A stretch of DNA of 64,000 nucleotides from positions 62,001 through 126,000 of the forward strand of contig CAWITA010000016.1 in NCBI GenBank assembly GCA_963838835.1. Direction: 5' to 3'. This DNA is from Bog-473 sp963838835. Its GTDB lineage: Bacteria; Actinomycetota; Acidimicrobiia; Acidimicrobiales; RAAP-2. Made by a program: the position numbers and the translations under genes. The notes below the pieces were generated by a model that searched no databases, was not told where the DNA came from, and saw only the letters and a program-made list of their open reading frames with translations. How positions within the stretch are numbered: position 1 is the first letter of the stretch; the number at the start of each line of letters is the position of its first letter. Shown in pieces: positions 59,645 through 64,000 of the stretch.

Positions 59645-60211
59645 ATGAACGATGCGGCCTCACCGGGCGGCCCGCACCACTCCGGGGCAGCATCGGAGTC
59701 CGACGCACGGGTCGCCCCGCTGCGCGGTGCCGCGGTGCAGATCGACGGCCGCCGCGTCGCCGTCCTCGTCGTGGGGATCGTGCTCGTCACCCTGGCCGTC
59801 CTCGTCGTGGTGTTCATTGCCGTCGGCATCCACAAGAACCGCCAGATCAACCAGCTCCACGACCAGGGCGTCGCGGTCACCGTCACCGTCACGTCCTGCC
59901 AGGGGCTCCTCGGTGGCAGCGGCAGCAACGGGGCTGGGTACTCGTGCCGGGGCACCTACGAGCTGGGCGGCCACCGCTACAACGAGTTGTTGCCCGGCAC
60001 CTCGCTCCACGCACCCGGTGCCACGATCCCCTCGGTGGCGGTGCCCGGGGACGCGGCGCTGGTCTCACCAGTCTCCGTCATCGACTCCGAGCACGCGTCG
60101 GACAACGTCTACATCCTGCCGGGGGTTCTGTTGGTGATCCTGGTCGCTATCGTGGGCGCGTTGGCGCTCCGGCGGAAGAGAAAGTCTTCGGGTGGGGACG
60201 CCTCGGGGTGA
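59645..60211 (+). CDS. membrane protein, DUF3592-like
   Basis: 188 residues from the ATG at 59645. One helix at about 37-62, a soluble extracytoplasmic part and a second helix near the C-terminus (PGVLLVILVAIVGALAL) give two passes, ending RRKRKSSGG. VTSCQGLLGGSGSNGAGYSC and CRGTYELGGHRYNELLPG are of the DUF3592 type, with two cysteines that may pair. No enzymatic motif. Divergent from amtB. Confidence 0.6.
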   Translation: MNDAASPGGPHHSGAASESDARVAPLRGAAVQIDGRRVAVLVVGIVLVTLAVLVVVFIAVGIHKNRQINQLHDQGVAVTVTVTSCQGLLGGSGSNGAGYSCRGTYELGGHRYNELLPGTSLHAPGATIPSVAVPGDAALVSPVSVIDSEHASDNVYILPGVLLVILVAIVGALALRRKRKSSGGDASG

Positions 60212-60272
60212 GCCTTGCAGGTTCCCGGCAGGCGGCAACCTCACGTGCCAACAGGTTCAGTTGGGGGTGGCC

Positions 60273-60869
60273 TCAGGTGGGCGGCGTGTAGCGCTTGTTC
60301 GGGCGCGGCCGTGGTCCGTTCGTCGGCCGCGCGCCGTTGCGCGGTGGCGGGGTGGGCGCATCGGCCTGGGCGCGCTTGAGCGCCTGCTGTAGTCGGTAAG
60401 CACGGACTAGGTACCACGCACCGCCGAGCAGGAAGGGGATGCCGAAGCCCCAGTAGTGCAGGTTGAAGACGGCCAGCCCGTAGAGGGCCATGGTGATCCC
60501 CTGGAAGAGCCGCTTGCGCAGCAGCGACGACACCAAAATGAGGACCGACATCCCGAGGATCACGTACGTGAGCTCGTCGTAGACCGTCACACTGAGGTGG
60601 TGGCTCCTGGCGTAGTCGATGGACGCCGAGCTGATGATGATGCCGACGATGGCGGCGAGCGGGGCTGCCACCAGACCGATGGCCCGCTCCTTGTCATCGG
60701 AGCGACGGATGGCGTCCTCGAGCTCCTCGACCGAACGTTCGTCTGCGATGCTCTTCTTGTCGTTGGCCTCGTCGTCGGGCTGCACGATCGTGTACTTGAG
60801 ACGCTGCCAGCGCGTCATGGGGGGAGCGTCGTCGCCTCCAGAGCTACCGGCGTCTCCACTCGCGGTCAT
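60273..60869 (-). CDS. four-helix membrane protein, unknown function
   Basis: 198 residues. A soluble N-terminus with VEELEDAIRRSDDKERAIG, then about four helices (LVAAPLAAIVGIIIS, YVILGMSVLILVSSLL, ITMALYGLAVFNLHYW, FGIPFLLGGAWYLV) and a basic Pro-rich tail ending RPNKRYTPPT. Similar proteins occur in actinobacteria without known function. The ATG is 6 bases after TAGCCT. Confidence 0.6.
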   Translation of the reverse strand: MTASGDAGSSGGDDAPPMTRWQRLKYTIVQPDDEANDKKSIADERSVEELEDAIRRSDDKERAIGLVAAPLAAIVGIIISSASIDYARSHHLSVTVYDELTYVILGMSVLILVSSLLRKRLFQGITMALYGLAVFNLHYWGFGIPFLLGGAWYLVRAYRLQQALKRAQADAPTPPPRNGARPTNGPRPRPNKRYTPPT

Positions 60870-60875
60870 TCGCGA

Positions 60876-60881
60876 AGGCTA
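60876..60881 (-). promoter_or_regulatory. -10 element, leaderless membrane-protein gene
   Basis: TAGCCT on the minus strand ends 6 bases before the ATG at 60869, with no ribosome site. Confidence 0.43.
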
Positions 60882-61012
60882 TCGCCCCGCCGGGAGCGAC
60901 CCCCTTTGGGCAGGTCGTGGGCGTCAGGAGCACCGCACGGACGAACGGCCGGTCGTGTCGATAACGTGCTCGGCGAGGGCGTAGGGCCCAGCCGATCGTG
61001 AGGAGCGCCGAG

Positions 61013-61351
61013 ATGAAGCTCGTGGTAGCCGTCGTCAAGCCCTTCAAGCTCGACGACGTGAAGAACGTCCTGAAGAACATGGGCGTGCAGGGCATGACCT
61101 TGACGGAGGCCCAGGGCTTCGGGCGCCAGCGGGGCCACACCGAGAACTACCGGGGCGCCGAGTACCAGGTCGACTTCGTGCCCAAGCTGCGCGTCGAGGT
61201 GCTCGTCGACGACGACCGGGCCGAGGCGGTGGTCGACGCCATCGTGTCCTCGGCCTCCACCGGCAAGATCGGCGACGGCAAGGTGTGGGTCGTGCCGGCC
61301 GAGACCGTCGTCCGCGTGCGCACCGGCGAGCGCGGAGCGGACGCCGTCTGA
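61013..61351 (+). CDS. glnB: nitrogen regulatory PII protein, second copy
   Basis: 112 residues, starting at the ATG at 61013 with GAGGAG upstream. It differs from the GlnK above at 19 positions by my count (83% identity) and keeps the T-loop GHTENYRGAEYQVDFVPK with Tyr46 and Tyr51. It has no amtB next to it, so it may be a general PII that senses 2-oxoglutarate and controls other targets. Close similarity implies a duplication. The symbol glnB is by analogy only. Confidence 0.92.
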   Translation: MKLVVAVVKPFKLDDVKNVLKNMGVQGMTLTEAQGFGRQRGHTENYRGAEYQVDFVPKLRVEVLVDDDRAEAVVDAIVSSASTGKIGDGKVWVVPAETVVRVRTGERGADAV

Positions 61352-61419
61352 ATCGAAACGTCGGCACAGCCTCGCGCCGCGGACGCGTGGCGAACCGGCA
61401 CGTCAGAGGGGGTAGGGGC

Positions 61420-61425
61420 TACTGT
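61420..61425 (+). promoter_or_regulatory. -10 element, leaderless CNB gene
   Basis: TACTGT, 8 bases before the ATG at 61434, no ribosome site. Confidence 0.4.
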
Positions 61426-61433
61426 TTGCGGCC

Positions 61434-61856
61434 ATGAGCCGCGACGACTTCGACCTCTCCAAGATCTGGCTGTTCTCCACCTCGTCGGCCAAGGACCTGC
61501 GCACCATCAAGCGGGCCCTCGAGGAGGTCACGGTCCCCCCGGGACGCGTGCTCTGCGAGCAGGGCACCATCGGGCGGGAGTTCTTCTTCATCGTCAAGGG
61601 CCAGGCGTCGGTGCGACGCAACGGCCGCAAGGTGGCGACACTCGGACCCGGCCAATACTTCGGCGAGATGGCCTTGCTCGACCGCCGGCCCCGCTCCGCC
61701 ACGGTTACCTCCGAGACCGAGATGACGCTCCTCGTCCTGGGGCAGCGACAGTTCAACGGCGTGCTCGACGCGGTGCCTGCCTTGTCGCGCAAGATGCTGG
61801 CAGCCATGGCCACGCGGCTGCGCGAGGCGGACGACCGCGCCATGGCCGCCATCTAG
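61434..61856 (+). CDS. cyclic-nucleotide-binding domain protein
   Basis: 140 residues forming a single CNB domain. PPGRVLCEQGTIGREFFFIV begins the barrel and GPGQYFGEMALLDRRPRSATV is the phosphate-binding cassette with the Arg that contacts the cyclic phosphate. No DNA-binding domain or effector follows, so it acts alone or through a partner. The ligand, cAMP or none, cannot be decided. Co-directional with the PII gene but with its own -10 hexamer. Confidence 0.85.
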   Translation: MSRDDFDLSKIWLFSTSSAKDLRTIKRALEEVTVPPGRVLCEQGTIGREFFFIVKGQASVRRNGRKVATLGPGQYFGEMALLDRRPRSATVTSETEMTLLVLGQRQFNGVLDAVPALSRKMLAAMATRLREADDRAMAAI

Positions 61857-62003
61857 CGCCCACGCGGCCCACCCAGCCCACGCGGCCGAGGGCACGTGGC
61901 CCGCTGACCAGGAACTCCGCGTTGGGCATCCGCGCCCGCGGCCCCCGCGCTGCGAGACTTTCTGTGTCCGTCATTCCTCGCCAGGACACAGGAGGTCACC
62001 TTC

Positions 62004-62765
62004 ATGAACCTGGACCCAAGAAAGCTCGTCGCAGAGTTCTTCGGCACGCTGATCCTGGTCGTCATCGCGGTCGGTGTCGCCACCGAGAGCTTCGGGTTCA
62101 AGCTCCACGGGCTGAGCTACTCGGCCGGCGTGGCCGCCACCGCCCTCGCCTTCGGCCTGGTGCTGGGGGCGCTCGCCTACGCCATCGGGCCCATCTCGGG
62201 CGCCCACGTCAACCCCGCCGTGACGCTCGGCTTCGTCGCCACCGGGCGCATGAAGCTGGAGGAGGGGATCGCCTACATCGTGGCCCAGCTGGCCGGCGCC
62301 ATCGCCGGCGCCTACCTCCTCTACGCGATGATGGACACGTCCCCCTTCTACTCCAAGAGCAAGATCGGTCTAGGTGCCGACGGCTACGGCTCGGCTTCCT
62401 ACCTGCACATCAGCCAGGGGGGCGCCTTCCTGATCGAGGTCGTGCTCACGGCCGTCTTCGTGACGGTGGTGCTCTTCGCCACCCACAGGGCCGCCATCAA
62501 GGGCGCGGCCGGCGTGGCCATCGGCTTCGGGTTGGTGGTGGTCCACCTGATCGGCATCCCGCTGACCGGCACCTCGGTGAACCCGGCCCGCTCGCTCGGC
62601 CCGGCCCTCGTCGTGGGCGGCACCGCGCTCAGCCAGGTCTGGCTCTTCCTCATCGCGCCGCTGGTGGGGGCGTTGGTGGCCGCGATCATCCACTGGCTCA
62701 TCGCCGACAACTCCAAGGACGTCACGGTCGACGTTGAGGTGGTCACGGTCGACACCGCGCCATAG
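62004..62765 (+). CDS. aquaporin (MIP family channel)
   Basis: 253 residues, six helices. The two NPA half-helices are GAHVNPAVTLGF and GTSVNPARSLGPAL, with the Arg of the ar/R filter following the second. KLVAEFFGTLILVVIAVGV opens helix 1. It resembles water channels (AqpZ) more than glycerol facilitators, since the Asp after the second NPA that marks glycerol channels is absent. An AGGAGGT site precedes the ATG. The tail VDVEVVTVDTAP is acidic. Confidence 0.92.
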   Translation: MNLDPRKLVAEFFGTLILVVIAVGVATESFGFKLHGLSYSAGVAATALAFGLVLGALAYAIGPISGAHVNPAVTLGFVATGRMKLEEGIAYIVAQLAGAIAGAYLLYAMMDTSPFYSKSKIGLGADGYGSASYLHISQGGAFLIEVVLTAVFVTVVLFATHRAAIKGAAGVAIGFGLVVVHLIGIPLTGTSVNPARSLGPALVVGGTALSQVWLFLIAPLVGALVAAIIHWLIADNSKDVTVDVEVVTVDTAP

Positions 62766-62770
62766 CCCGC

Positions 62771-62776
62771 TACCGT
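62771..62776 (+). promoter_or_regulatory. -10 element, leaderless PPOX/F420 gene
   Basis: TACCGT ends 7 bases before the ATG at 62784. No ribosome site. Confidence 0.43.
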
Positions 62777-62783
62777 CGGGTCC

Positions 62784-63209
62784 ATGGATCTGACCGAGGC
62801 ACTCGACTTCGTCCGGGCCCGCAAGCAGGGGGTCCTGATCACTATCCGATCGAACGGGCGGCCCCAGCTCTCGAACATCTTGTACGTGCCCGGCGACGAG
62901 GGCATGCTCCGGATTTCGGTCACGGACGACCGGGCCAAGACGAGGAACCTGCGGCGCGACCCGCGGGCCTCGCTCTACGTGCCGGGCGACAACTTCTTCC
63001 AGTACGTCGTGGTCGAGGCGGAGGCCGAGCTCACCCCAGTGGCCGCCGACCCGCACGACGCCACGGTCGACGCGCTCGTGGGGTACTACAAGACAGGGAA
63101 CGGGGAGCACCCCGACTGGGAGGACTATCGGAGGTCCATGGTCGCCGACAAACGGCTGCTCGTCGTGCTGCGGCCCGAGCGCGCCTACGGGATGATCGCC
63201 CCGAACTGA
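62784..63209 (+). CDS. PPOX-class F420-dependent protein
   Basis: 141 residues. VLITIRSNGRPQLSNILYV, LRISVTDDRAKTRNLRRDPR and ASLYVPGDNFFQYVVVEAEAEL form the split beta-barrel of the pyridoxine-5-phosphate-oxidase-like F420 group. Such proteins reduce quinones or other acceptors with reduced F420. Substrate not known. Leaderless ATG. Confidence 0.86.
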   Translation: MDLTEALDFVRARKQGVLITIRSNGRPQLSNILYVPGDEGMLRISVTDDRAKTRNLRRDPRASLYVPGDNFFQYVVVEAEAELTPVAADPHDATVDALVGYYKTGNGEHPDWEDYRRSMVADKRLLVVLRPERAYGMIAPN

Positions 63210-63240
63210 CACCGGCGGGCCTTTCAGCCCCTCGACGCTT

Positions 63241-64000
63241 TCAGGCCGGGGTCTCGGCCGGCGTGGACGCCGTGGTCGGCGCCGACCCACCATTGAGCGA
63301 CTCCTCCACGAGCTGGGAAAGATCGAGCACGCGCACATCGTCCTGCCTGTCGTAGGCGCGCACGGCGTCGTCGAGCATGATCATGCAGTAGGGACAGGCG
63401 GTGGATACGACGTCGGCGCCGGTGCCGAGCGCCTCCTCGGTGCGCTCCATGTTCACCCGCTTGCCGATGTTCTCTTCGAGCCACATGCGGGCGCCGCCGG
63501 CGCCGCAGCAGAAGCCGCGCTCCTTGCAGCGCCGCATCTCGACCTGCTCGACGCCGGGGATGGCGCTCAGCACCGTGCGGGGCTCCTGGAAGACCCGGTT
63601 GTGCCGGCCGAGGTAGCAGGGGTCGTGGTAGGTGACCTTGCCCGAGTAGCCCGAGCCGGGCGTGAGCCGACCCGACTGCACCAGGTGCTCGAGCAACTGG
63701 GCGTGGTGGATGACCTCGTAAGCGCCGCCGAGCGCGGGGTACTCGTTCTTGATCGTGTTGAAGCAGTGCGGACAGCTGGCGATGATCTTCTTCGCCCCGA
63801 CCTCGTCGAGGGTGGCGATGTTCATCTTGGTCTGCTCCTGGTAGAGGTACTCGTTGCCCAGGCGCCGGACGGGGTCGCCGGTGCAGGACTCCTTGGGACC
63901 GAGGATGGCGAAGGTGACGCCGGCGCGGTGCAACATGCGGGCGGTGGCCTGCACACCCTTGCGGGCCCGCTCGTCGAGGGCGCCGGCGCAACCGACCCAG
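63241..64000 (-). CDS. cysteine-rich CCG-domain protein (HdrD/GlpC-like), 5' end cut by the window
   Basis: At least 253 residues, the N-terminus beyond 64000. CPHCFNTIKNEYPALGG, YHDPCYLGRHNRV and CKERGFCCGAGGARMW, then CPYCMIML, give the CX(n)CCGX(n)CXXC pattern of the cysteine-rich domain that binds an unusual Fe-S cluster in heterodisulfide reductases and GlpC/LldE/FadF-type proteins. Upstream Cys pairs (WVGCAG, KESCTG) continue the series. Probably the electron-carrying subunit of a dehydrogenase or the fadE-linked (Fe-S)-binding protein of actinobacteria. A partner gene would lie outside. Confidence 0.83.
   Translation of the reverse strand, partial: WVGCAGALDERARKGVQATARMLHRAGVTFAILGPKESCTGDPVRRLGNEYLYQEQTKMNIATLDEVGAKKIIASCPHCFNTIKNEYPALGGAYEVIHHAQLLEHLVQSGRLTPGSGYSGKVTYHDPCYLGRHNRVFQEPRTVLSAIPGVEQVEMRRCKERGFCCGAGGARMWLEENIGKRVNMERTEEALGTGADVVSTACPYCMIMLDDAVRAYDRQDDVRVLDLSQLVEESLNGGSAPTTASTPAETPA

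Overview
The window looks like chromosomal DNA of a high-GC actinobacterium, plausibly of the Acidimicrobiia. The evidence is an HspR-linked dnaK operon with a HAIR-like operator, a GlnR-type box before amtB, enzymes of F420-dependent families, a DinB/maleylpyruvate-isomerase-like protein, many GTG starts, 4-base GTGA/ATGA gene overlaps, and a -10 hexamer (TANNNT, sometimes CANNNT or GANNNT) placed 6-8 bases before many start codons with no Shine-Dalgarno sequence (leaderless genes). The species cannot be named from the sequence.

Layout. 0-3.1 kb: end of a GH78-like glycosidase, a gene-poor lower-GC stretch and a GAP-family membrane protein. 3.2-12 kb: accessory catabolic genes (amidohydrolase, TetR regulator, three SDR/DapB-like oxidoreductases, three NTF2-fold proteins, a methyltransferase, a DsbA-fold protein, a DinB-like protein). 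12-17.5 kb: an operon of a Tat-signal protein, a DUF4331 protein and a small beta-rich protein, then small conserved proteins, a PhoU-like protein and a PASTA lipoprotein. 17.5-32.8 kb: efflux pumps, an Old Yellow Enzyme relative, an amidase, an HxlR regulator, a phosphotransferase/DUF7064-like/SDR operon, and a dehydrogenase / luciferase-like monooxygenase / epoxide hydrolase / serine hydrolase operon, followed by Ddn-like and cyclase-family genes.

32.8-48.1 kb holds two leftward purine blocks, purL-purF-purM-pyrE and purA-purD-purB-purC-purS-purQ, separated by patatin, methyltransferase, a small conserved gene and a cell-wall amidase. 48.4-55.1 kb is the leftward heat-shock block dnaK-grpE-dnaJ-hspR-clpB. 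55.3-64 kb carries a second DapB-like oxidoreductase, gpmA, amtB-glnK behind a GlnR-type box, a second PII gene, a cyclic-nucleotide-binding protein, an aquaporin, a PPOX/F420 protein and a cysteine-rich CCG-domain protein cut by the window edge.

Four genes (an MFS pump, the phosphotransferase, an SDR and purL) are broken by five one-base insertions in G/C runs between 23.6 and 36.9 kb. Removing one base at each site restores full-length family-like proteins. Because purL is a core gene, sequence error is the first explanation, although real decay cannot be excluded for the accessory genes.
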